A stretch of 64,000 bases of DNA. Source: Clostridium gallinarum (GTDB lineage: Bacteria; Bacillota; Clostridia; Clostridiales; Clostridiaceae). Under the pieces are notes generated by a model. The model saw only the letters and a program-made list of their open reading frames with translations. It was not told the origin of the DNA and ran no database searches. Shown here in pieces: positions 1 to 8,571 of the stretch. Where the stretch lies: assembly GCF_014836325.1 (NCBI RefSeq), contig NZ_JACSQZ010000004.1, positions 1 to 64,000 of the forward strand. Reading direction: 5' to 3'. Within the stretch, counting starts at the first letter, position 1, and every line of letters begins with the position of its first letter. Made by a program: the position numbers and the translations under genes.

Positions 1-51
1 ATGGTTTCTTAAGTATACCCTTATTTAATAAAAGAATTTTTTAAAAAAGTA

Positions 52-79
52 TTGACTTTTTATAACTGGTCTATACAAA
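52..79. promoter_or_regulatory. possible GntR/NagR-type operator with -35-like box
   Basis: TTGACT at 52-57 is followed by AACTGGTCTATACAA at about 64-78. The latter resembles one and a half sites of the GntR-family (NagR/DasR) operator, ACTGGTCTAGACCA. No plus-strand gene follows before helD, which is convergent, so the site probably serves a gene to the left of the window or is a remnant. It is a weak call based only on similarity to the consensus. Confidence 0.25.
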
Positions 80-80
80 A

Positions 81-164
81 AAATAGATAAACATTATATT
101 CCTTGCTCCGTCGCATTCGCTCCAAGTCGCCATCATATAATGTTTATCTATTTACAAAATTCTT
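81..164. repeat. dispersed hairpin repeat, copy 1
   Basis: A perfect 18-bp inverted repeat (81-98 with 136-153, AAATAGATAAACATTATA) encloses a 37-nt loop containing the family core CTCCGTCGCAT and GCTCCAAGTC. It lies 14 bp past the helD stop. Read on the minus strand, the hairpin is followed by a run of seven T, so this copy could terminate helD transcription. The second hairpin found in other copies is missing. The arm reads TAGATAAACATT here where copies 2 and 4 read GAGATAAACATT, and the opposite arm is changed to match. Confidence 0.85.
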
Positions 165-167
165 TTT

Positions 168-2267
168 CTATCTTACTTTAATTACAGATAATCTGTGTAG
201 TGCTCTTGTACTCATAATATACTTAATTAAATTATCTGTATTTTCATCAAAATCTACTATTATTACAGCATCAAATTCTAATCCTTTAGCATAATAAGAA
301 GGAACTAATACTTTTCCACCTCTATATATAATATCCGACTTATTAAATGCTAATATATTTGTATACTTTTTAAGCTCTGGAGCTATAGTATTTAATTCTT
401 CTTTATCTTTAGTTATAACTGCAATATTTTCATATCTTTCTTCTTGATAATCTTCTAGTAAATTTAAAATTACATCTATTAAATCTTCCATATCATCCTT
501 TGGTACAGTAGTTTCAAGAACATCAAATTCTCCTTTTCTTACAAAAGGTACTACTGCATTTTCATCAAGCAATTTACTTGCATACTCCATAATTTGATAA
601 GTAGATCTATAGCTTTTCTTTAATTCATATAAATTAAAGAATCCACCAAAAATCTCTTTTAATCTTAGCATTGCAGGAATTTCTTCTGCCTTAACTAATC
701 TTTGATTTGAATCTCCAACTATAGTATAACTTCTACAACCTGTTAATTCTTTTAAAACTATAAATTGAAGCATATTATAATCTTGAGCTTCATCAATAAC
801 TACATGTTTAATTTCATAGCTTGATTTTTTACCATTTAATTTTATCATTAAATATAAAATAGCTGTTAAATCTAAATAAGATAACTTTTCAACCTTCATA
901 AAATCTTTATAGATATTAACTATTTCATCATTATTTATCCAAGATTCTATATAAGCTTTACTTTTCATTACCTCTCTAACAACATCTCTTATTGCAATTC
1001 TTCTTCTAAATTCAATGTTGTTTTCTTCAATTATTAATTCTTCAGAAGTTAATTTAGCCTTTTCTTCCTTAGCATTATTATTTATTTCTCTAACTTTTTC
1101 ATCTCTTATATCTTTTATTTTAGAGAATAATATTCTCTTTATTTTTTGGCTTCTTCTAAATATAGGCATATATTTATAATGGACTTCAAAAAGCTCTTTT
1201 ATTTCTTCTATTGAGACAATCTCCTTACCTAAGAATTCAACTGCCTTAATATCAAAGTAATTTTCCTCTATTTCATTTGTCTTTTTATCTAATAACTCTA
1301 TAAATTCTTTAGAAGATTTGTATTTTATTTCATCAATTACACTCTTATTTCCTCTTAAAACTTCTTCTAAATAAGCTGTTATATCTAGAACCTCTTCGTC
1401 AAGACCTATTTCCTTATATGCAAATGATAAAAATGTTTCATTTCTAACTGCTGTTTCTCCTAAGTTAGGTAAAACTTCAGATATATAATCCATAAATATA
1501 TCATTTGGACCTAAAATTAATACTTTATCACTTAATTGTTGTCTATAATTATAAAGTAAATATGCAACTCTATGAAGAGCAATAGTTGTTTTCCCTGAAC
1601 CTGCAACTCCATTAACTACAACAACTTTACTTCTATCTGCTCTTATAATTTCATCTTGTTCTTTTTGTATAGTGTTTACTATATCCTTTAATTTTTCACC
1701 CGATTTAGATGATAAAACCATTTGTAGTATTTCATCTTGTATATTAATGTCAGAATCAAAATATCCTTCTAATTTAGCCTTTTTTACTATTAACTGCCTT
1801 CTTCCTAAAATATCTATAGGAATTTCTCCTTGAGGACTAGTATAACTAGTTTTTCCTAGCATCCCCTTATAAAATAACGATGCAACTGGAGCTCTCCAAT
1901 CAACTATAACTGGCTCATATGTCCCCTCTGGAGTTAATCCATATCTTCCAATATATAGTTCTTCACTAAACCCATCATCAATAAAATTTATCTTTCCAAA
2001 GTAAGGTGATTCTTTTAATTTAACAAACTCTGATAGTTTTCTATCTATTGCTTTATAACTTTCTTCTTTTATATATCTTTCATGGTCAAAATATTCAACT
2101 AACTTATCCTCATCATCTCTATATTCTTCAATATACTTTTTTCTATAATCAAGAATATAATCAGAAATTGCTTTTCTTTTTTCAATGTAATTTAAAGTTT
2201 CTTCATTAAGTATATTTAATGTATTTTGTAAATTTTCTTCTTCTTTTAATAATTCTAATTTATCCAA
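168..2267 (-). CDS. helD: HelD-like UvrD/Rep-family ATPase (RNA polymerase recycling)
   Basis: This is a superfamily 1 helicase-like ATPase of the HelD group, which in Firmicutes releases stalled RNA polymerase from DNA and nucleic acid. The N-terminal coiled region is rich in Lys and Glu. Walker A GVAGSGKT lies near residue 225, a DEAQD Walker B in the middle, and a TRALHRL motif VI at the C-terminus. A TTG at 2267 is chosen as start (699 aa) because GGGGG lies 8 nt upstream; an ATG 13 codons further up (2306) has no comparable site. The gene ends just before hairpin repeat copy 1 and lies downstream of ftsH, separated from it by another repeat. The HelD assignment is firm; the recycling role is from family knowledge. 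Confidence 0.9.
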   Translation of the reverse strand: MDKLELLKEEENLQNTLNILNEETLNYIEKRKAISDYILDYRKKYIEEYRDDEDKLVEYFDHERYIKEESYKAIDRKLSEFVKLKESPYFGKINFIDDGFSEELYIGRYGLTPEGTYEPVIVDWRAPVASLFYKGMLGKTSYTSPQGEIPIDILGRRQLIVKKAKLEGYFDSDINIQDEILQMVLSSKSGEKLKDIVNTIQKEQDEIIRADRSKVVVVNGVAGSGKTTIALHRVAYLLYNYRQQLSDKVLILGPNDIFMDYISEVLPNLGETAVRNETFLSFAYKEIGLDEEVLDITAYLEEVLRGNKSVIDEIKYKSSKEFIELLDKKTNEIEENYFDIKAVEFLGKEIVSIEEIKELFEVHYKYMPIFRRSQKIKRILFSKIKDIRDEKVREINNNAKEEKAKLTSEELIIEENNIEFRRRIAIRDVVREVMKSKAYIESWINNDEIVNIYKDFMKVEKLSYLDLTAILYLMIKLNGKKSSYEIKHVVIDEAQDYNMLQFIVLKELTGCRSYTIVGDSNQRLVKAEEIPAMLRLKEIFGGFFNLYELKKSYRSTYQIMEYASKLLDENAVVPFVRKGEFDVLETTVPKDDMEDLIDVILNLLEDYQEERYENIAVITKDKEELNTIAPELKKYTNILAFNKSDIIYRGGKVLVPSYYAKGLEFDAVIIVDFDENTDNLIKYIMSTRALHRLSVIKVR

Positions 2268-2308
2268 GAGAAATTCCCCCTTTGATTTTACTAAGAAAGA
2301 GTACATGT

Positions 2309-2455
2309 ATTAAATGAAAAATTAAGAATGTCAAATGTAGAATTAAGGATGTTTTGCACAGCAAAACTTAATTTCATTAGTGCAAAACATCTTTTATAAA
2401 AAAATCCAAGATTTTTTTCCTTAATTATGCATTATCCATTCTCAATTATCAATTA
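2309..2455. repeat. MITE-like intergenic repeat with internal hairpins, copy A
   Basis: The ends are AT-rich and imperfectly inverted (ATGAAAAATTAAGAATG near 2315; CATTCTCAATTATCAATTA near 2437). Inside are a perfect 12-bp hairpin, GATGTTTTGCAC (2348-2359) with GTGCAAAACATC (2380-2391), and a second one, AAAAAAATC with GATTTTTTT (2398-2418). The element fills almost the whole helD-ftsH gap. The same end sequences with different inner hairpins recur at about 48528-48662. Confidence 0.6.
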
Positions 2456-4357
2456 GTATTCAGTATTTTCTTCTTTTTGTTTTTTGTCTGCTAATTTTTT
2501 AGCTTTTTTCTCTTTTAGTTCTGGGTATTTTTCGTAAACAAATTCCATGAATTCATCTCCGAAAATAGTTTCTTTTTCTAATAAGTATTCAGAAATTTTA
2601 TCTAGTAAATCTCTATTTTCATTTAGAAGTTTTCTAGTATTTTCATGACATGTTCTTATTATATTTAAAACTTCTTGATCTATTAAAGTTGATGTTTCTT
2701 CACTACATTCTCTTGCAGCTCTACCATCTAAATATCTATTTTGAACTGATTCTAAAGCAACCATATCAAATTTATCAGTCATACCATAAACAGTTACCAT
2801 ACTTCTTGCAGTCTTAGTAGCTCTTTCTATATCGTTAGATGCTCCTGTTGTAATTAAGTTAAATACCTCTTCTTCAGCAGATCTTCCACCTAACATAACC
2901 ATAATTTGATTTGTCAATTCTTCTTTAGAAACTAAATACTTTTCTTCTTCTGGTAATTGCATAGTATAACCTAATGCTCCCATAGTTCTTGGAACTATAG
3001 TTATCTTATGTACAGGATCTGTATTTTCTAGAAGTGCTGCTACTAAAGCGTGACCTACTTCGTGGAATGCAACTATTCTCTTTTCCATAGGAGAAAGTAT
3101 TCTATCCTTCTTTTCTTTACCTGCTATAATTACTTCTACAGCTTCTCTCAAATCTTCTTGCATAACAAATTCTCTTCCATTTTTAACTGCAGCTAAAGCA
3201 CCTTCATTTACTATGTTAGCTAAATCTGCTCCTACTGCACCAGGAGTACTTTTTGCTATTTCTTCTAAATCAACATCATCACCAAGTTTTACACCTTTAG
3301 AGTGAACCTTTAGTATATCTACTCTTCCTTTAAGGTCTGGTCTATCAACTATAACTCTTCTATCGAATCTACCTGGTCTTAATAAAGCCTTATCTAATAT
3401 TTCTGGTCTATTTGTCGCTGCTAAAACAACTATTGCCTTAGTAGAATCAAAACCATCCATTTGAGTTAATAATTGATTTAATGTTTGTTCTCTTTCATCA
3501 TTAGTTTGAAGTTGTGAATCTCTACTCTTACCAATTGAGTCCACTTCATCTATAAATATTATACATGGTGCATTTTTTTCTGCTTCTTGGAATAAATCTC
3601 TTACCTTTGCAGCTCCCATTCCAGCAAACATTTCAACAAAGTTTGAACCTGAAATTGATAAGAATGGTACATTTGCTTCACCAGCTACTGCCTTTGCAAG
3701 TAAGGTTTTACCTGTTCCAGGAGGTCCAACTAAAAGTGCTCCTTTAGGAAGCTTAGCTCCAATATCTGTATATTTTGTAGCATTATTTAAGTAATCTATT
3801 ATTTCTTTTAATGATTCCTTTGCTTCATCTTGCCCTGCAACATCATCAAAGGTAATTTTTATATCATTTTCCTTATATACTTTAGCGTTACTTTTTCCTA
3901 ATCCCATCATAGGACCAGCACCCATTCTTTTTCCTATTCTTCCCGCTAAAAATCTAAAGATACTAAATAAAATTATAGGCATTATAACCCAACTAAATAT
4001 AAAGTCAGCAAAATAGTTTTCTTGAATAGATTCTGCTCTATATTCTACCCCTGACTCATTTAATATATTTATTAAATTTGGATCATCTACGTTTCCTGTA
4101 TATAACACTTTTTTACTAGAAAATCCCTCTTCTTTTTCCTTTGGAACAATTTTTATTTCGCTTGCTGAAATAACAACGCTTTCTACTTGATTATTTTCTA
4201 TCATATTTAAGAATTTATTATAACTTATTTCATTTGTCATCATAAAATTCTTAGTTGAAGTAAATGCGTATAAAAATAGAAATGCTAAAATCGCATATAA
4301 TATGGTATTTTGTTTTTTATTATTGTTATTATTGTCTTCAGTGTTCTTATTATCCAT
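2453..4357 (-). CDS. ftsH: ATP-dependent zinc metalloprotease FtsH (paralogue)
   Basis: This membrane-anchored AAA+ protease degrades misfolded and regulatory membrane proteins. Two transmembrane segments (about 18-35 and 115-137) flank a short extracytoplasmic domain. Walker A GPPGTGKT is at 211-218, Walker B FIDEVD near 268, the second region of homology ends in RPGRFDRR, and the zinc site is HEVGH at 432-436. The 634-aa length is normal. The pore loop reads MFAGMGAA where FtsH usually has MFVGVGA, and the zinc site has HEVGH instead of HEAGH, so this may be a divergent second FtsH rather than the tilS-linked one. It follows lepB by 21 bp, implying a DUF3006-lepB-ftsH operon. Confidence 0.95.
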   Translation of the reverse strand: MDNKNTEDNNNNNKKQNTILYAILAFLFLYAFTSTKNFMMTNEISYNKFLNMIENNQVESVVISASEIKIVPKEKEEGFSSKKVLYTGNVDDPNLINILNESGVEYRAESIQENYFADFIFSWVIMPIILFSIFRFLAGRIGKRMGAGPMMGLGKSNAKVYKENDIKITFDDVAGQDEAKESLKEIIDYLNNATKYTDIGAKLPKGALLVGPPGTGKTLLAKAVAGEANVPFLSISGSNFVEMFAGMGAAKVRDLFQEAEKNAPCIIFIDEVDSIGKSRDSQLQTNDEREQTLNQLLTQMDGFDSTKAIVVLAATNRPEILDKALLRPGRFDRRVIVDRPDLKGRVDILKVHSKGVKLGDDVDLEEIAKSTPGAVGADLANIVNEGALAAVKNGREFVMQEDLREAVEVIIAGKEKKDRILSPMEKRIVAFHEVGHALVAALLENTDPVHKITIVPRTMGALGYTMQLPEEEKYLVSKEELTNQIMVMLGGRSAEEEVFNLITTGASNDIERATKTARSMVTVYGMTDKFDMVALESVQNRYLDGRAARECSEETSTLIDQEVLNIIRTCHENTRKLLNENRDLLDKISEYLLEKETIFGDEFMEFVYEKYPELKEKKAKKLADKKQKEENTEY

Positions 4358-4378
4358 AATGTTTCCTTTCTAATAAGT

Positions 4379-4936
4379 TTATTTTATTTTTCCAATCTCA
4401 TCAAAAGGATATACCTTAATTTGTGCCTTTCCAGCTATATCTTCCCCATCTATATAAGGATTAATCCAATATCTTGAGTCTTTAGAATAAAGCCTATTAT
4501 CCCCTAAAAAGAAGTACTTTCCTTCTGGAACTTCATATTCCCCACTAAATTTATCTGGAGCTCCAATATAGTCTTCTTCTAACACTTCGCCATTAACAGA
4601 AACAACACCATTTATTATTTGTATTTTATCTCCTGGCAAGCCTATTAATCTCTTAATTAAATCCTCTTGTAATTCTTCTGAGTAAAAAACTAATATATCT
4701 CCTCTTTTTAATTTTTCTAAGTTGTAAACTCTTGTTACAAATAACCTATCATTAACATTTAATGTAGGTACCATAGATTCTGATGGAATTAATACCTTAA
4801 ATAATAGAAATTTATTTATTAAAATGGCTATTATAACAGCTGAAATTACTGGAACTCCCCACTCATAAATAAAATTCTTTATTGTGTTCTTTTCTTTTCC
4901 ATCTTCTTCAATATTATTTTCCATTATTCTTCCCAT
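4379..4936 (-). CDS. lepB: type I signal peptidase
   Basis: This enzyme removes signal peptides from exported proteins at the outer face of the membrane. One N-terminal transmembrane segment (about 27-48) precedes the PSESMVPT motif with catalytic Ser54. The general-base Lys95 lies in IKRLIGLPGD, and GDNRLYSKDSR forms the conserved box near the C-terminus. The 185-aa length fits Gram-positive SipS-type enzymes. The start overlaps the upstream DUF3006 gene by 13 bp, indicating translational coupling. ATG codons at 4936 and 4924 are both possible starts. Confidence 0.95.
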   Translation of the reverse strand: MGRIMENNIEEDGKEKNTIKNFIYEWGVPVISAVIIAILINKFLLFKVLIPSESMVPTLNVNDRLFVTRVYNLEKLKRGDILVFYSEELQEDLIKRLIGLPGDKIQIINGVVSVNGEVLEEDYIGAPDKFSGEYEVPEGKYFFLGDNRLYSKDSRYWINPYIDGEDIAGKAQIKVYPFDEIGKIK

Positions 4937-5148
4937 AATCCTTTCATTAAATTATCAATTTCTTCTTTTCTCATTTTAGTAGCTTTTTCATCTATAAAAT
5001 AAAGATTATTTTTTATATAAAGTATATCTCCTTCTTTTACATTTCCAATTATATCACTTTTTTTTACGTTAAATACATTATCTTTACCATTTTCTAATAC
5101 TACATAGTTTTCTTCAATTCTATCAACTATATATCTATCTTGCTCCAT
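4924..5148 (-). CDS. DUF3006 domain protein
   Basis: A 74-aa acidic protein with no membrane segment. Its opening, DRYIVDRIEENYVVLEN, and the later KEGDILY segment match the small beta-barrel-like DUF3006 family found in many Firmicutes. The function is unknown. It is the first gene of an apparent operon and overlaps lepB, suggesting a link to protein export or to membrane protease work; that link is inference from position only. Confidence 0.75.
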   Translation of the reverse strand: MEQDRYIVDRIEENYVVLENGKDNVFNVKKSDIIGNVKEGDILYIKNNLYFIDEKATKMRKEEIDNLMKGLWEE

Positions 5149-5400
5149 CTCCGTTTTTAATCACAACCTTCCTTTTTAGCTTATATTTTAGTATAACATA
5201 TTTATAATAAATTTAAATAGCATTCAATCTATCAAAATAGAAACTATATAAAAATAAACTAATTTATCAATTAGGCATTAACTTTGATATAATAAAAGTA
5301 TTTAGTTATTGCAGAAAAAAATGAATATACCATGTCATAATACTATAATTACAATATAAAAAAGGTTACTAATTAAAATTTTCATGTTAGGAAGGTAAGT

Positions 5401-6141
5401 ATGATAATTGATAAAGTTAATGATATATTGAATAGTAATACAAATAAAAGTACATTATATGTTCTATGTAGTTTTATTAAAAAAAATATTGAACAAATCC
5501 CATCTATGAGTATAGATGATATTGCAAAATCATCCTATATGTCAAAAGGACAAGTATCAAAATGCATTAGAAATTTAGATTATCAAAATTATGAGGATTT
5601 TAGATACGCTTGCTATAGTTATTTAGATTCTTTACAAAGACGTAAAATGATAAAAAATCATGAATTATCTTTTCAAGATAATATAATACAATTTACAAAA
5701 GAATTATCAAAAAACATTCAATACTCATTAGAACATATCAATATAAACGATATTCAGGAAATAATAAAAAGTATTAGAGACACTAAAATACTTTATTTAT
5801 ATGCACAAGGAGATGCGAGATCACTTTGTTATAATATACAAAGAGAATTGAATATTTATCATATTTCAACTGTTATATGTGATGTTGATTTTCAAAAAAA
5901 GTATACATTTTCAGAAAATAATTTATTAATTATTCTAAGTACAAACGGTAATTCATTTCATTTTGATAAAAGAATCATCAACCGTATACAAAATACTAAA
6001 GTTAGAAAATGGCTTATTACCTGTAAAGATTCTATTAAATTTTGTGATAAACAACTTTTTATCCCAACTTTAGATAATAATTATAATGAATATATTATAA
6101 GGCATATTATTGATATTATTCTTCTAAACTTTCAAAACTAG
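5401..6141 (+). CDS. MurR/RpiR-family transcriptional regulator
   Basis: A sugar-phosphate-responsive regulator. The N-terminal helix-turn-helix (about residues 1-77) includes the SMSIDDIAKSSYMSKGQVSK segment, typical of RpiR recognition helices. A SIS-like domain (about 105-240) follows, though it is divergent and its sugar-phosphate motif is weak. AGGAAGG precedes the ATG at 5401 by about 5 nt. It is followed by its own terminator, a YczE-like membrane protein and a GH1 glycosidase remnant. RpiR proteins often control beta-glucoside operons, so it may once have regulated the lost glycosidase. Confidence 0.85.
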   Translation: MIIDKVNDILNSNTNKSTLYVLCSFIKKNIEQIPSMSIDDIAKSSYMSKGQVSKCIRNLDYQNYEDFRYACYSYLDSLQRRKMIKNHELSFQDNIIQFTKELSKNIQYSLEHININDIQEIIKSIRDTKILYLYAQGDARSLCYNIQRELNIYHISTVICDVDFQKKYTFSENNLLIILSTNGNSFHFDKRIINRIQNTKVRKWLITCKDSIKFCDKQLFIPTLDNNYNEYIIRHIIDIILLNFQN

Positions 6142-6163
6142 TTTCCTTTTTGGAAACTTTTTT
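6141..6163 (+). terminator. intrinsic terminator after the RpiR gene
   Basis: GTTTCC (6141-6146) and GGAAAC (6152-6157) form a stem with a T5 loop, followed by T6. It starts in the last base of the regulator stop codon. Confidence 0.75.
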
Positions 6164-6213
6164 GTTTTTCCCTCTTTTTTTGATTATTCTATATGCAAAA
6201 GGAGGAAATAGTA

Positions 6214-6897
6214 TTGAAAAAAATTAAGATATCAAGTGAACTAATTTATATTTTAGCAATTATTATTTTAGGTTTTTCAGTTAACCTTATGTCAATTGCA
6301 GACTATGGAATGTCTATGATTGTATGTCCAGCATATATATTAAGTTTAAGATTTGACTTCTTAACTTATGGGCAAGCTGAATATATTGTTGCAGGTATTG
6401 TTTTTGTTCTATTTTGTATTATTATGAAACAATTTAAATTTTCATATTTGAGTTCTTTTATAACTGGAATTCTCTATGCTACCGTTGCTGATATATTTAA
6501 AGTATACATACCAATGTTCCATAATCAAATTCCTTTATCAACAAGTATCAGAATTATTTGTTTTCTTGTAGGTATGATACTTTCCGGACTAGCAATAGCA
6601 ATGTTTTATAATACCTATTTTTATCCACAAATATACGATTTTTTTGTGAAAGTTATGTCTAAAAAATATAAAGTTCCTATTAAAATTTTTAAAACATTCT
6701 TTGATTGTGTTTTTTTATTTATTTCTATTCTTTTATCTTTAGTTTCATTTCATAAATTTGTTGGAATTGGCTTAGGTACAATTATTATGGCATTTTGTAA
6801 TGGTATTATAATTAGTACATTCCAATCAATGATTGAAAAATATTTTATATGTATTCCACTATTAAAAAAATTATATTTTTATCTTCAAAAAGATTAA
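6214..6897 (+). CDS. YczE/YitT-like integral membrane protein
   Basis: A hydrophobic protein of about 227 residues with five or six predicted membrane segments (for example ELIYILAIIILGFSVNLMSI at the N-terminus and FVLFCIIMKQF further on). It resembles the YczE/YyaS/YitT group, whose transport role is undefined. TTG at 6214 is preferred as start because AAAGGAGGAAA lies 8 nt upstream; the ATG at 6193 lies before that ribosome-binding site. It ends 16 bp before the GH1 remnant and was perhaps part of a sugar-utilisation cluster. The family call is moderately sure. Confidence 0.7.
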   Translation: MKKIKISSELIYILAIIILGFSVNLMSIADYGMSMIVCPAYILSLRFDFLTYGQAEYIVAGIVFVLFCIIMKQFKFSYLSSFITGILYATVADIFKVYIPMFHNQIPLSTSIRIICFLVGMILSGLAIAMFYNTYFYPQIYDFFVKVMSKKYKVPIKIFKTFFDCVFLFISILLSLVSFHKFVGIGLGTIIMAFCNGIIISTFQSMIEKYFICIPLLKKLYFYLQKD

Positions 6898-6913
6898 CGA
6901 AGAAGGAAAATAA

Positions 6914-7087
6914 AATGGATTTAAAAATTTTAGACTATCTATTGTATGGACACTTATTTTCCCATTAGATTATGAATCTAAACCCAATAAAGTAGGATTA
7001 CAGTTTTATAAAAATATTTTTAAAGAATGTCCTAAATATGGTATTAAACCCATTCTTGTCACTGCCAACTTCATATTTCTACTATAA
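6914..7087 (+). pseudogene. glycoside hydrolase family 1 (6-phospho-beta-glucosidase) fragment
   Basis: In the frame starting at 6914 the DNA reads NGFKNFRLSIVWTLIFP, then KPNKVGLQFYKNIF, then YGIKPILVT, ending at a TAA at 7085. This matches the GH1 block usually written GFKxFRxSIAWTRIFP...EPNExGLxFYDxxFDECxKYGIEP. The conserved Arg after WT is replaced by Leu, there is no in-frame start codon with a ribosome site, and the rest of the roughly 470-residue enzyme is absent. It is a remnant of a beta-glucoside operon behind the RpiR gene. Confidence 0.8.
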
Positions 7088-7090
7088 ATA

Positions 7091-7133
7091 AAAAAGCTAT
7101 AGAGTAAACTTTTTACCATTTCTACTCTATAGC
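7091..7133 (-). terminator. lysA terminator
   Basis: GCTATAGAGTA (7096-7106) pairs with TACTCTATAGC (7123-7133). On the minus strand the stem is followed by a T-rich tract (the A-run at 7088-7095). It lies just after the lysA stop. Confidence 0.8.
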
Positions 7134-7143
7134 ATATATTTTA

Positions 7144-8436
7144 TTATATTTCTTCTCTAATTAAATCCTCATAGCTTTGTCTTTTAACTACTATCTTTGA
7201 TTCTCCATTTCTAACAAAAATGACTGCTGGTCTAAGCAGTTTATTATATGAACTTGCCATTGAAAATCCATAAGCACCTGTAGATAATACTGCTAAAATA
7301 TCTCCACTTTCTGCATTTTGGATATCAATATCATTTATTAAAATATCTCCTGACTCACAGCACTTTCCAGCAATAGTAACTCTATCATTTTGTATTTCTT
7401 CTGCTTTATTTGTAACCAATGCTTCATACTTTGCTCCATATAATGCAGGTCTAATATTATCTGCCATACCACCATCTACAGCTACATATTTTTTGACATT
7501 AGGTATTTCTTTTATAGATCCTATAGTGTATAGTGTAGTTCCTGCATTTGCAACTATAGATCTTCCTGGTTCAATAGTTAAAACAGGTTTTTTAAGTCTT
7601 AACTTATCACATACTTCATCTACGCTATCTAAAATAACTTTACAGTATTCTTCTGTTTCTCTTGGCATATCTCCATTTGAATAATAGATTCCAAATCCAC
7701 CACCTAAATCTAATTCTTCAATTATATGTCCTGTTTCTTGCTTTATTTCATTTATGAAATTTAACATAACCTCTGCTGCATCTTTAAAAGGGTCTGTTTC
7801 AAATATTTGAGATCCTATATGACAATGAAGCCCTACTAATATAACATTATCTAGAGAAAGAGCTGTTTTAACTGCATCCATTATTATGTTTTCAACTGGA
7901 GCAAATCCAAACTTAGAATCTATTTGACCTGTTTTTATATAATCATGAGTATGTGCTTCTATCCCTGGAGTTAATCTTAAATAAATTTTTTGTTTTTTAT
8001 TATACTTTTCTGCTATTTCATTTATTTTAGACATTTCCCAAAGATTATCTACTACAAATCTTCCTACACCTAGCTTTATTCCAAGCTCTATTTCAGCTAA
8101 AGTTTTATTGTTACCATGGAAATATATCTTATCCATTGGATATTCTGCTTTATAGGCTGTATATAATTCTCCACCTGAAACAACATCTAAATATAATCCT
8201 TCATTATTGATTAATTTACACATTTCAATAGTTAAAAATGCTTTTCCTGCAAATGCAACTCTATTATTATCTTCATTAACTCTAAAAGATTTTACATATT
8301 CCCTGCATTTATCTATTAATAATTGTTCATCCATAACATATAATGGTGTTCCATATTTTTCAGCTAATTTACTTGCTTTTATTCCACCAATAATTAAATT
8401 ATTTTCTTCAATTTTGCTTGCCCCAAATAATCTCAT
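7144..8436 (-). CDS. lysA: diaminopimelate decarboxylase
   Basis: This PLP enzyme catalyses the last step of lysine biosynthesis, meso-diaminopimelate to L-lysine plus CO2. The PLP lysine is K65 in VAFAGKAF. HIGSQI near residue 206, GGGFGI near 247 and the CESGD segment near 360, which supplies the active-site Cys across the dimer, are all present. The length (430 aa) is normal. The only likely cotranscribed neighbour is the TIM-barrel gene upstream, from which it is separated by a hairpin. No lysine riboswitch is visible in its 135-bp leader, unlike the transporter at 23-25 kb. Confidence 0.95.
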   Translation of the reverse strand: MRLFGASKIEENNLIIGGIKASKLAEKYGTPLYVMDEQLLIDKCREYVKSFRVNEDNNRVAFAGKAFLTIEMCKLINNEGLYLDVVSGGELYTAYKAEYPMDKIYFHGNNKTLAEIELGIKLGVGRFVVDNLWEMSKINEIAEKYNKKQKIYLRLTPGIEAHTHDYIKTGQIDSKFGFAPVENIIMDAVKTALSLDNVILVGLHCHIGSQIFETDPFKDAAEVMLNFINEIKQETGHIIEELDLGGGFGIYYSNGDMPRETEEYCKVILDSVDEVCDKLRLKKPVLTIEPGRSIVANAGTTLYTIGSIKEIPNVKKYVAVDGGMADNIRPALYGAKYEALVTNKAEEIQNDRVTIAGKCCESGDILINDIDIQNAESGDILAVLSTGAYGFSMASSYNKLLRPAVIFVRNGESKIVVKRQSYEDLIREEI

Positions 8437-8471
8437 ACATTTCCTCCAAAATTTTTATTATATTATAATAA

Positions 8472-8497
8472 AGCCACCATGGTATTCCATAGTGGCT
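8472..8497 (-). terminator. hairpin between the TIM-barrel gene and lysA
   Basis: AGCCACCATGG (8472-8482) and CCATAGTGGCT (8487-8497) form an 11-bp stem with one mismatch. The following minus-strand tract (TTTATTATAATA) is only weakly T-rich, so it may be an attenuating terminator or an mRNA end stabiliser. Confidence 0.5.
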
Positions 8498-8571
8498 ATA
8501 TCATTATATATATTATTATACACTTTTTTCATAAATATTCTATATTTATACATTTTATTTAAGGTAATTTT

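Noticed and set aside
8437..8571. Lysine riboswitch upstream of lysA
   Set aside because: The gap is too short and shows only a terminator-like hairpin.
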